Source: CAVURW01 sp963743595 (GTDB taxonomy: Bacteria; Verrucomicrobiota; Verrucomicrobiia; Methylacidiphilales; UBA1321). From it: a DNA stretch of 19,110 nucleotides. The notes under the pieces are model-generated. The model made no database searches and was not told where the DNA came from. It was given only the letters and a program-made list of their open reading frames with translations. Positions within the stretch are counted from its first letter, which is position 1. Each line of letters begins with the position of its first letter. A program made the position numbers and the translations under genes. This document shows, piece by piece, positions 1 to 8,900 of this stretch. The stretch spans positions 1 through 19,110 of the forward strand of contig CAVURW010000270.1 in assembly GCA_963743595.1 (NCBI GenBank). Reading direction: 5' to 3'.

Positions 1-532
1 TGTCGGCGATGGTGCGCGCGACCTTGAGCGTGCGGTCGAACACGCGGGCGGACAGATTCATCCTCGTCATGATGAGCTTCATGAAGTCCTTGCATTCATC
101 GGTGAGCACGATGAGTTCGCGGATCTCCTTCGGCGTCATCTTCGCATTGATCCGCGAACGCCCCAAGCGCTGCTCCTGGCGCCGGCGCGCATCGACGACT
201 CGCTCTCGGATCGCCTCGCTGGCCTCTCCCGTGGGCTGGTTGATCAGCTCGTCCGGCTTCAGCTTCGGCACCGTGACGTGGAGATCGATGCGGTCAAGAA
301 GCGGCCCGCTGATCTTGCCCTGGTATCGCTCGACCATGCTCTGCCCGCACGTGCATTTCTGGTCTGAGCCCCGATACCCGCACGGGCAGGGATTCATCGC
401 GCCGACGAGCATGCACTCGGCTGGAAACGTCAAGGAGGAGTGGGCGCGCGCGACGGTGACCAGTCCGTCCTCCAGCGGCTGGCGCAGAGCCTCAAGCACG
501 GGCCTGTCGAATTCGGGCATTTCATCGAGGAT
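1..532 (-). pseudogene. YifB/ComM-type Mg-chelatase-like AAA+ ATPase, N-terminal half missing (also runs off the left edge)
   Basis: Read on the minus strand, this stretch gives an uninterrupted frame with the hallmark C-terminal half of YifB/ComM proteins: ILDEMPEF (Walker B region), an LRQPLEDG..TVARA segment, the AMNPCPCGY motif followed by a Cys-rich CTCGQ segment, the SGPLLDRIDLHV arginine-finger region, and MTRMNLSARVFDRTLKVAR near the end. Members are about 500 aa and act as hexameric AAA+ helicases; ComM promotes branch migration in natural transformation. Everything N-terminal to the Walker B strand, including Walker A, is absent: homology ends at about 527-535, exactly where a truncated DUF1800 gene begins on the other strand. 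The frame stays open a little beyond 545 but no longer resembles the family. The last codons of the gene lie left of the window. The remnant is well conserved, so the break is recent or an assembly artefact. Confidence 0.9.
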
Positions 533-534
533 AA

Positions 535-1743
535 CTCGATCCCGATAATCTGGACGATTCTCCGCTCGATGCCGCCCTGCGTACCTTCGACATTCTCACC
601 GAGCCGATGCCCGAGCTTTACGAGTACAAAGCCAAGTACCTCTTGAGCCAATTGACCGGTGCGACTCTCATGCGCGCAGTTTATTCGCAACGCCAAGTGC
701 TGGAATTGATGGTTCAATTTTGGTCCGATCACTTTAATATCGCCAGCTCGAAGGGTGAGTGCAGCTGGCTCATTGCTTCTGAGGATCGCGACGTTATTCG
801 CAAGAACGCGCTCGGCTCGTTTCGCGATCTGCTGAGCGCCGTGGCCAAGGGGCCGGCGATGCTTTGGTACCTGGACGGGCGCGTGAATCGGAAGCGCCAC
901 CCCAGCGACAAGCCGAACGAAAACTACGCACGTGAACTGCTGGAGCTGCATACCATGGGCGTGGGCAGCGGGTACAAGCAGGAGGATGTGATGGAGGTGG
1001 CGCGCTGCCTCACCGGCTGGACGGTTCGTAACGAGTACCACATCCATAAAGGCACGGTGGAATTTCACCCGGAGTTGCACGATGACGGGCCGAAAACGGT
1101 GCTGGGCCAATCGATTCCTGCCGGGTGCGGTGCTGAGGACTACTCCCGGGTGATCGATATCGTGGCGCTCCATCCGGAGACCGCCCAGCACCTCGCTAAA
1201 AAACTGTGCCAGCGCTTCATCGCGGATGATCCGGCGGAGAGCGTTGTCTCCAGTGTGGCGAAGTCGTTTCTGGATAACTCCGGGAACATCACTGCCACGC
1301 TAAAAACGCTGATCCTTTCGCCCGAATTCCGATCCACGCGCGGCAACAAATTTCGGCGCCCGTTTGAATTCATCACCGCCGCGCTGCGCGCCTCTGAGGC
1401 GATTACCGATGGCGGCGAGCCCGTGGCGGAATACCTGGTGCGTATGGGCCATGCCCCCTTCCAGTATCCCACGCCGGATGGTTACGCCATTCGCGCCACC
1501 CCGTGGATGGGCACGCTCTTGTGGCGCTGGAATTTTGCGGTGGCTCTGGCGGAAAATCGGCTGCACGGCACGCACGTGGATCGGGAGGCGTTTGTCGCGA
1601 ATTTCGTTGCTGAAAAGGACGAGATTCCAGCGATTCTCGGCAGGCTTCCTACAGATCTGGAACAAGACGCGTACCTTCAACTCACTTCGCCGAGTCAACG
1701 GCTCGCCCTGCTCCTTGCCTCACCTAGTTTTCAAATGTGCTAA
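535..1743 (+). pseudogene. DUF1800 family protein, 5'-truncated
   Basis: The frame encodes about 402 residues of a DUF1800 protein, a family of roughly 450-550 aa that in Planctomycetes and Verrucomicrobia is nearly always paired with a DUF1501 gene; the biochemical role is unknown. Diagnostic stretches are AVYSQRQVLELMVQFWSDHF, NENYARELLELHTMGVGSGY, VMEVARCLTGW and the C-terminal GYAIRATPWMGTLLWRWNFA region. Family-like sequence (LDPDNLDDSPLD) starts right after an in-frame TAA at 532-534, so the usual N-terminus with export signal and the LLxRATFG segment (some 60-80 aa) is missing. The first ATG (607) is internal to the family alignment, so initiation there would give a 378-aa truncated protein. 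The 5' end abuts the broken yifB remnant. The stop lies 24 nt upstream of the DUF1501 start, in the same frame. Confidence 0.88.
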
Positions 1744-1767
1744 CCGCCTTCTACTTTCCTCTTCCCT

Positions 1768-2883
1768 ATGCCTGACGTTTTGCTCTCCGGAAATAGCGAT
1801 GAAAACCGCTCGCTGATCGTCATTTTCCTGCGCGGCGCGGCCGATGGGCTAAACATCGTCGTGCCCGTGGAGGATGACGATTATCACCTAAACCGACCCA
1901 GCATCGGCTTGAGCAAATCGGATGTCTTGCCGCTGAACGACGGCTTTTTCGGTCTGAACCCGAACCTCAAGCCGTTGATGACACCCTGGAACGACGGTCA
2001 GCTCGCCATCGTCCACGCCACAGGTTCTGAGGACGACTCCCGCTCCCACTTTGAATCGCAAGACTTCATGGAGCATGGCGGCATCACGGCGGGTGGCTGG
2101 GTCGGTCGCTACCTGCGTTTTGCGCGGCCCACGTCGTCGGCCACGGCACTGGCGGCCATCTCGCTGGGCACCGCTCTCACGGAATCTCTCTCCGGAGCGC
2201 CCTCCGCCACGGTCTTTGAATCGTTGGATCAATTTTCACTGGGTAAAGATTCCGATGCACTCACCGTGCAATTGAAGCGACTCTACGAAGCGCAAACGGG
2301 CCCGCTTGCCACCTCCGGGCTCGAAGCGCTCCAGGCGATGAAGCGCATCGATCTCCTCCGAGCCACCCCGTACAAACCGGAATACGGCGCCAATTACGAC
2401 GCCGATCCCTTTTGCCAACGGCTCAAGCAAGTCGCGCAATTACTCAAAGCGAAGGTCGGTTTGGAAGCGGCCACAATCGATCTCGGCGGGTGGGACTCGC
2501 ACTTCACGCAGAGCGCGATCATGAACCCGCTGATGCTTACGCTCGGCAAAGGCCTCGCCTCCTTTTACCAGGACCTCGGCCCGGCCATTGCCACCACCAG
2601 CATCGTCGTCATGACGGAGTTCGGTCGGCGCGTCGCGGAAAACTCATCTTTCGGCACCGATCACGGGCGCGGCGGCGTGATGTTTCTTCTGGGCGGCGGC
2701 GTAAAAGGCAAGCGCGTCATGGGCGAGTGGCCCGGCCTGAAATCGAGCATCCTGGAAGGCCCCGGCGACGTCCCCGTGAAGTACAATTACCGCGACGTGC
2801 TCGCCCCCGTCCTCAACCGACTGGGCGCTGAATCCTCGTTACCCACCATTTTTCCGAACCATACTTTTGCCCCACTGGAGTAG
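1768..2883 (+). CDS. DUF1501 family protein
   Basis: This 371-aa protein belongs to DUF1501, related to the sulfatase/alkaline-phosphatase superfamily and usually secreted. Recognisable elements are LIVIFLRGAADGLNIVVP near the N-terminus, the SHFESQDFMEHG segment, DLGGWDSHFTQ, the MTEFGRRVAEN and GTDHGRGGVMFLLGGGV motifs with the Asp/His cluster expected of metal ligands, and a C-terminal NYRDVLAPVLNRLG. It follows the DUF1800 gene by 24 nt and precedes a membrane-protein gene by 8 nt, indicating an operon. Unlike most family members it has no Tat or Sec signal: the DUF1501 core begins at about residue 16 and no earlier start exists between the DUF1800 stop and 1768. The substrate is unknown. 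No Shine-Dalgarno motif is visible. Confidence 0.9.
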   Translation: MPDVLLSGNSDENRSLIVIFLRGAADGLNIVVPVEDDDYHLNRPSIGLSKSDVLPLNDGFFGLNPNLKPLMTPWNDGQLAIVHATGSEDDSRSHFESQDFMEHGGITAGGWVGRYLRFARPTSSATALAAISLGTALTESLSGAPSATVFESLDQFSLGKDSDALTVQLKRLYEAQTGPLATSGLEALQAMKRIDLLRATPYKPEYGANYDADPFCQRLKQVAQLLKAKVGLEAATIDLGGWDSHFTQSAIMNPLMLTLGKGLASFYQDLGPAIATTSIVVMTEFGRRVAENSSFGTDHGRGGVMFLLGGGVKGKRVMGEWPGLKSSILEGPGDVPVKYNYRDVLAPVLNRLGAESSLPTIFPNHTFAPLE

Positions 2884-2891
2884 CGAATCCT

Positions 2892-3350
2892 ATGACACGC
2901 AGCGGGGTAATTCGATTGTTCTCCGTATTCATGGCGCTCCTCTTGTACGCATTCGCGTGCATCCTTCCGTGCAACACCGCAAACATGAGCTGGTGCGATG
3001 GCGTGATGATTCTGATGTTTGGCTGGCTGCCCGGCTGCGCCCAGCCGGTCTCCTACGCGCTAACAGCGTGGTTTTCGAACGTGGAACTCTTCCTCAGCCT
3101 CATCTGCCTCAGTGTCAAGTGGTTCAGCGTGACCATCGCGCTAAGTCTCCTCGCAATCGTCGGGGGATGTTGTGCGTTTCTCGTCACCCAAGCGCTCCGA
3201 GATGAAGGCGGTAGCACCGTGCCAGTCACCCTCCACGGCCCCGGAGTCTTTCTCTGGTTCGCCAGTCTCACCACGCCGCTGGTAGGCGCGATTGTTCACT
3301 TGAGCAGCTGCACGTTCAGAGAGTCGCCCTTACTAAGAAGAACCGGTTGA
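2892..3350 (+). CDS. Small integral membrane protein of unknown family
   Basis: The 152-aa product is strongly hydrophobic, with about four likely membrane helices (roughly residues 8-26, 63-79, 80-102 and 118-138) and a Cys- and Trp-containing loop between the first two. I do not recognise the family. It starts 8 nt after the DUF1501 stop, so it is probably the third gene of the DUF1800-DUF1501 operon. Its last 55 nt overlap tail-to-tail with the 3' end of the GH116 gene on the other strand. No Shine-Dalgarno site is evident, which is common across this window. Hydrophobicity through the whole frame and its operon position argue for a real gene; the exact C-terminus inside the overlap is less certain. 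Confidence 0.65.
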   Translation: MTRSGVIRLFSVFMALLLYAFACILPCNTANMSWCDGVMILMFGWLPGCAQPVSYALTAWFSNVELFLSLICLSVKWFSVTIALSLLAIVGGCCAFLVTQALRDEGGSTVPVTLHGPGVFLWFASLTTPLVGAIVHLSSCTFRESPLLRRTG

Positions 3351-5908
3351 TCGAAATGAATCTGCGCGCGGCCGTCCTCGCCCATCGTGAGCTGGGCGGA
3401 AATCGGCTTATCGCCGACCTTCGCCTGAACCGAAGTGGGACGAAAACTCGCCAGCGTTTGCAAGGTGAGACGATTGAGCTGCAATCGACCCCATTTCAAA
3501 TCGATCACGGCTTGATGCCCTAAATCGCTCGCTTCCTGGCTGAACGATCCCCAGCCGGCTGCTGCTGTGAACGCAGCCTTGAATTTATCCGGCTTGATTC
3601 GGGGCGCGAAGCCGATGAACCCCTTCGGCCCATCGTATTCAAAACCACACGCGGTGATGAAGCTGCCGTAACTGGCCATTGCGCGGGAATAGTGATCGCC
3701 ACATTCCACCTCATTGTAGGGGTTCCGTTTCTTGGGAGCGTAACGGTCGTGAATGGCCCGCAAGATGGTAAGCCCTTCTTGCGTCATCCCTTCGCCGATC
3801 ATGTGCGAGGCGACCTCGTGTTCGTAACCGCTTTGGCATTCGTTAAAATATTGAATGGCGAACGCGGGGCCTTTGCCTGCGGCCTTTTGGAAATCCCAGT
3901 CCGGCTTTGGAAAGGTGCAGATGAGCAAGCCGGCCTCACCGGGCATCGCATACCATCGCCCGGCTTTCATCACCTCGTGATAATGTCCGGCGTCGGGCGT
4001 AAAATTGTAGCGGAACAGCGACTTCAATGCAGTCATGGTCTCGGGCTTTGGAAAGATGCGCCCGAGGCCCACCTGCCAAGCCCAGCTTTGCCCCATCATT
4101 TGATCGATCTCACAACCCGATCCCGAATTGATTTTAAGCAAATGAGCCGGATCAATCTTATTGTAAAAATATTCGCCGTTAAATAGCTCGGAAACCAAGG
4201 AAGCCGTGCCCTTCTTGAATAGAGGCTCGGCCATCGTTACGAATTCCGTATCGCCCACAATCTTAGCCATCTCTTCCGCCGCCCGTAACGCCGCCAAATA
4301 GACGCCGCTCAGCCACGCGATTTCCCCGAACCACGCGGTGTCCAGCGTGTTCGGTTGTCCGTCGATTAGGAGGCCCTTGTCATTCACGTGCGTGAGCATC
4401 GGCTGCATGGCCAGTTTCACCTTCGGCCACAGCGACTTCAGGAACGAATCATCCTCCGACATCAAATGCTCGCGATAGGTTCGCAGCACGATTCCTGCCT
4501 GGCCATCGGTGGCATAGCCGCCGTGCGTTCCCCGGAAATTGATCACGCCCGTCTTAGGATTCTGCGCGAATGCATAGTCTGTTTGGATTCTCAATGCGCG
4601 TTCCAGTTCAGGGAAAATGCGGGCCATCGCCTGGGCGTAGTACCACACATGCGTGCAGGTCCCTTCGCACGCGTAAATGCCTTCCCACGACCAAAACTGG
4701 CCGCTGCCAAACCGGTAGCTGGTGGTGGTGGCTAAATTACAGGTGTTCGAAAATGTCCGCTTCAGGAACCAATGCGGTAATGTCGAATCGTTCCAAGTGG
4801 CGACCCAGGTGGTGGTATCGGTGTAAAGGCGATCCCAATTCGCCGCGATATAGCTGATCACTTCCGACGAATCTTTAAACTTGTTCGAGTAGCTTCGCTT
4901 TTGGTTCTTTTCGATCTGAGGGTCAATGTTCGGGAAGCACCACGAAATCACAAAGGTCCACGTACTGCTGGCACCCGGCGCGATCGTTTGGACGTCGGAA
5001 ACAGTCATCACGGGATTACCAACTGGGCCGGACGTGGTTACCGAATCGGTTTTAGTTACCATGAGCAACGCCAGTGACATGGTGCCGAAATCGCCCCGCT
5101 TCATCAACGCGCCAACGTTTGGGGCCGGTTCGAGGGTCGACGTCGCTTGTGCGCCCTGGTAATTGGAGCCAGAGAAGTTCTTGTTTTCGCGCTTAAAATG
5201 GGTCGGATTCTCACGCCCTAAAACCACGTTTTCCAGCACACCGCTTAGCTCCACTTCGACAGGAGCTCCAGAGGTGTTGCTGACGGTGTAGCGCATCACA
5301 GTAGCGGGGAGACTGGAATCCTCCACGTTCAATGGAATAAACGGCGAAAAGGCCTCTAATTGCACCGAAACGGGATAGGCGGGATCCTTATAGTTCACGA
5401 TTCCCAAGGGGTAATGACCTGAAAACGTGATCTCCTTCCAACCTCCCGCGTTTCCCAGTTTTCGCGCTGTGGGATCGCTGGCAGCTTTGCAGCGGATCGA
5501 GAAGTCCTGCTCGAGAGGCGAGCGGGGTTCCATGGGCTCGACGTACAATGAACCATCGCGATTGGCAAAGGTCTTTCCCTTGTACGTCACACGCTTTTCC
5601 ATCGTGTCCTTGTTAAAAATATCCCAAAGCCACAATTGACCGTCACCGCCTAGGTAGACCAACCCCGCACATATTCCGCCGACGGGCATTCCGATGTATT
5701 TAAGCTCATCGCCGCTGAGAATTTCCGATTCACCGCGATCCGTGAGTGCCTGAATCCACTCCGCAGAAAGCCCTTTATCTGCGGGTACTAAGTTACCGTG
5801 AACCGGCGGCGGTAGCGACGGAGGCGTCTGCGACCAACCCGGCCTGGAAATGAGGGAATAGACGCCGACCGACCCGGTAATCTGAATGAAATCTCTGCGA
5901 CTGATCAT
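3296..5908 (-). CDS. GH116 family glycoside hydrolase (GBA2-like), Tat-exported
   Basis: The 870-aa protein begins with a Tat-type signal (MISRRDFIQITGSVG), so it is probably exported folded. The N-terminal GBA2 domain carries IGMPVGGICAGLVYLGGDGQ and LWLWDIF. The catalytic (alpha/alpha) domain carries CEGTCTHVWYYAQAM, ARIFPELERALR and DGQPNTLDTAWFGE, then YLAALRAAEEMAKIVGD and a MMGQSWAWQVGLGR segment. By comparison with mammalian GBA2 (QTYD), the Asp in NTLD at about residue 523 is the best acid/base candidate; I could not place the nucleophile with confidence. Characterised relatives hydrolyse beta-glucosides or beta-xylosides, but this subgroup's substrate is not readable from sequence. 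An alternative start at 5926 adds six residues; 5908 gives the canonical short Tat leader. The gene lies 59 nt downstream of the large secreted-protein gene, so the two are probably co-transcribed. Confidence 0.88.
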   Translation of the reverse strand: MISRRDFIQITGSVGVYSLISRPGWSQTPPSLPPPVHGNLVPADKGLSAEWIQALTDRGESEILSGDELKYIGMPVGGICAGLVYLGGDGQLWLWDIFNKDTMEKRVTYKGKTFANRDGSLYVEPMEPRSPLEQDFSIRCKAASDPTARKLGNAGGWKEITFSGHYPLGIVNYKDPAYPVSVQLEAFSPFIPLNVEDSSLPATVMRYTVSNTSGAPVEVELSGVLENVVLGRENPTHFKRENKNFSGSNYQGAQATSTLEPAPNVGALMKRGDFGTMSLALLMVTKTDSVTTSGPVGNPVMTVSDVQTIAPGASSTWTFVISWCFPNIDPQIEKNQKRSYSNKFKDSSEVISYIAANWDRLYTDTTTWVATWNDSTLPHWFLKRTFSNTCNLATTTSYRFGSGQFWSWEGIYACEGTCTHVWYYAQAMARIFPELERALRIQTDYAFAQNPKTGVINFRGTHGGYATDGQAGIVLRTYREHLMSEDDSFLKSLWPKVKLAMQPMLTHVNDKGLLIDGQPNTLDTAWFGEIAWLSGVYLAALRAAEEMAKIVGDTEFVTMAEPLFKKGTASLVSELFNGEYFYNKIDPAHLLKINSGSGCEIDQMMGQSWAWQVGLGRIFPKPETMTALKSLFRYNFTPDAGHYHEVMKAGRWYAMPGEAGLLICTFPKPDWDFQKAAGKGPAFAIQYFNECQSGYEHEVASHMIGEGMTQEGLTILRAIHDRYAPKKRNPYNEVECGDHYSRAMASYGSFITACGFEYDGPKGFIGFAPRIKPDKFKAAFTAAAGWGSFSQEASDLGHQAVIDLKWGRLQLNRLTLQTLASFRPTSVQAKVGDKPISAQLTMGEDGRAQIHFDQPVLLSKGDSLNVQLLK

Positions 5909-5967
5909 GGGAAAAGGACGTATCATTTATAAAGGTGACTCGAACAGAAGTATTTTCATTAGTCCAT

Positions 5968-8900
5968 CTAGTTATTTCGCTTTACGAAACCTAGCAGATC
6001 AAAAGTGGAATCAGTGGGATCAGGTGTCGGCGTGGGGCTTACGCGTAATTGCCAAGGATTATGCTCCCCTCGTGGATCGGGGGTGGGTGTATGCGTCTGC
6101 TGAGCAGGCGTGGGACTTGGCGTTCGTGTGGGTGTTCGGGTTGCGACCGCGGTTGGTGTTGGAGTGGCCGTCCGCTTTGGAGTCGGTGTCCGTGTTGGCG
6201 TGCGAGTGGGTGATGGCGTTGGACTTGGTGTGCGAGTTGGTGACGGCGTTGGACTTGGTGTGCGAGTTGGTGACGGCGTTGGACTTGGCGTGCGAGTTGG
6301 TGTTGGCGTTGGACTTGGTGTGCGAGTTGGTGATGGCGTTGGGCTTGGTGTGCGAGTCGGTGATGGCGTCGGCGTTGGCGTGCGAGTCGGTGATGGTGTC
6401 GGCGTTGGCGTGCGAGTCGGTGATGGTGTCGGGCTTGGTGTGCGAGTCGGTGATGGCGTTGGGCTCGGTGTGCGAGTTGGTGACGGCGTTGGGCTTGGCG
6501 TGCAAGTCGGTGTTGGCGTTGGGCTTGGCGTGCGAGTCGGTGATGGCGTTGGGCTTGGTGTGCGCGTCGGTGATGGCGTTGGGCTTGGTGTGCGCGTTGG
6601 TGATGGCGTTGGTGATGGACTCGTTGTGCTAATTGGCGTTACCGTTGGACTCGGTGTTGGCGTCGGGCTCGGTGTTGGAGTTTCGTCGACCTCATTATTC
6701 ACGAGAAGGATATGTTGATTGGCCGGGACAGTGACGGTGACCGTTCCTTCAACCAAATTCACCACGGTTGGCAGCGTGGAAGAGTAGGATTCGCGGTTGT
6801 CTGTGCTTACCCAAGCAGGGCGATACGTTTCACCGGGAATTTCCGCGATTGTCGGTCTAGGTGGATTTGAAGAAGTGCTGCCGTCGATTTGCGGCGTGTA
6901 ACTGTGGTGAACTGTGACGCTGGTGGAACCCCAATCGGTGGCACTCAGGCTCGCTGTGTAGGTGACGTCGGTATTCGAGGTATTGTGAACCAGTCGGTAC
7001 ATTTGAGTACCATCTTTCACTTCCAAGGCGTAGACCCCGTCGATATTCGTGACAATGCTATTCGCGTGGGTGGCTTCCGATTCGGCGCCTGGATGACAAT
7101 CGATAACATAATGCCCCGCAACGCCGGGTTCATAGGTCCGCACCGTGGAGTGAGTCGAGCTGTCGAACAAATCCGCCTGACCGTTGCTTGGGGAGCTGAA
7201 GGTGCCGTATGTGTTTTCCTTAACGTTCACTACGACTCCGTAGTCGCCACTGCCATATAGCCCGTAGCGTAAGCGGGGCTTAGAACCGGTGGCTGAAGCA
7301 AAACTTTGACTACTCCCGAAGAGTTGGAGCTGACCACCGATTCCATAGGCCGTCTGAGCTGTTCCACCCTTTACGAGCATCGAGCACAAACCCACGAGTC
7401 GGTGCGGCGTGTAAATCCATTCTTCCACGTTAGCAAATGGAAGAGGATGACCGGAATGCGGGGAGATTGTGGCTACATTGGCTAGCGTGCCGAACGTCGG
7501 TTGCACAATGGTAGAGTTAATGGAATCGCTGTAGCTCGAATTGATCGAACTAGAAGCGCTTGTGTAGACACAATTTCCGAGGGAAGTAACACCCGCAAAC
7601 CCCTGCCCCTGCCAAACAAAGCCGGCAACGCTGTCAACACCCCGCGCGTCGTTATGAATCATCCGAGCACTGCCCGTCATCGTCCAGTTGTCGAATCGGG
7701 CGCTTGGCCCTTCCCAATTTCGATCATAGACAAAATAGTTGTTGGGATCGTCTGCGGTTCCGGATGGGTTCTGACCCTTAAACGGATCATTGGAAGTGTC
7801 CACGCATGAAGCTGCGTACGTGGTGAAACTGCCAGATCCCTCGTCTGGCCAGCCAGTCTCATCGTAGACCCGCCAACATTGTCTGTCTGTCGCTGTGGTG
7901 AGTTCCGGGTTCAAGCAATTCACGGAACTCCGGGCGATGTACCCCTCACTGGCGGTATATCCCTGTTTCCAAACTGGGACTTGCGCGATGGAGGCGCTAA
8001 AGTTTGCGACTGGGAACTGAAGTGGGCAGTAAAGACGGGCGTTTTGAAGTGAGTTTGCCAGGTGTTGCCGGGCCTGAAGATCCGCGGAACCCGTCAACGA
8101 TTTCATGATAACGAACAAATTGCCCCAGGAAGTCGGCTCCGTGTACTGGTAGTCTGGCACCTCATTTTGTCCCGATACGTACGTAAACGCCCCGTCCGGA
8201 AACTCAACGGCAGGATTATCGGCCAGCGAGATATAGTCATAGACGGCATTCCGAAAATTCGAGGAAATAATGGAAGCGGAGGAGGAAAAGGGGGAATACA
8301 GGGTGTCTGGCAAGTGGGTGGTGCCCGGTGCCAGAATAAAAGAGGCGTAGAACATCGGCTCAGCGATACGGAAATCGTCGTTCGGATAAGCCCGAGCGGT
8401 GTCGCCCAAAAGAAAGGTACCAGTGGGATCCGGTGAGCCGGAATTGAACACACCGTTGTTGAGGTAGCTCGCATCGTAACCGTAGTAAAGCCGCATGGTG
8501 CGGAAGATGCACATTTCCCAGCGATGCTGACAGGAGGGTAGTATCAGATTTGGAAAACGCGCTTCGATCAGCAGATATTGCAGAACTAGAGCCGGCGCAG
8601 AGGAAAAACCATCCGAGCCGTTTGATAACGCAAAAGTCTGGTCGTATTCCAGCTCCATTGGACCGAACATTCCCGGTATTAAGGCCGGGTCGCCGTAATA
8701 GCCGCTATCCGTCCGCCCGAAAGTCTCTTCCGGCAAGGTGTTATACCGGCCATTTGTCGGAGTATTGATGTAGCTCTGAGTGTTTCCGAAAATAGCTTTT
8801 GCGATCGCGTTAACTGGCTGTCCTCCCGTACCTGTGGGCCAATTCGGGATAGTCGGAAACAGATTGAGTCCAAGGGGATACTGTGCTGTGTTCGGCACAC

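Noticed and set aside
430..1191. 253-aa minus-strand frame spanning the yifB/DUF1800 joint
   Set aside because: It is out of frame with YifB on the left and antisense to a clear DUF1800 gene on the right; it is accidental.
6201..6620. Possible CRISPR array because of the regular 30-bp period
   Set aside because: Units are contiguous with no spacers, and they encode a Pro/Thr tail in frame.
5886..6718. Long plus-strand frames with Gly/Val- and Leu/Val/Cys-rich repeats
   Set aside because: They are shadows of the 30-bp tandem repeat inside the minus-strand secreted-protein gene; the repeat keeps several frames open and the products are pure low complexity.
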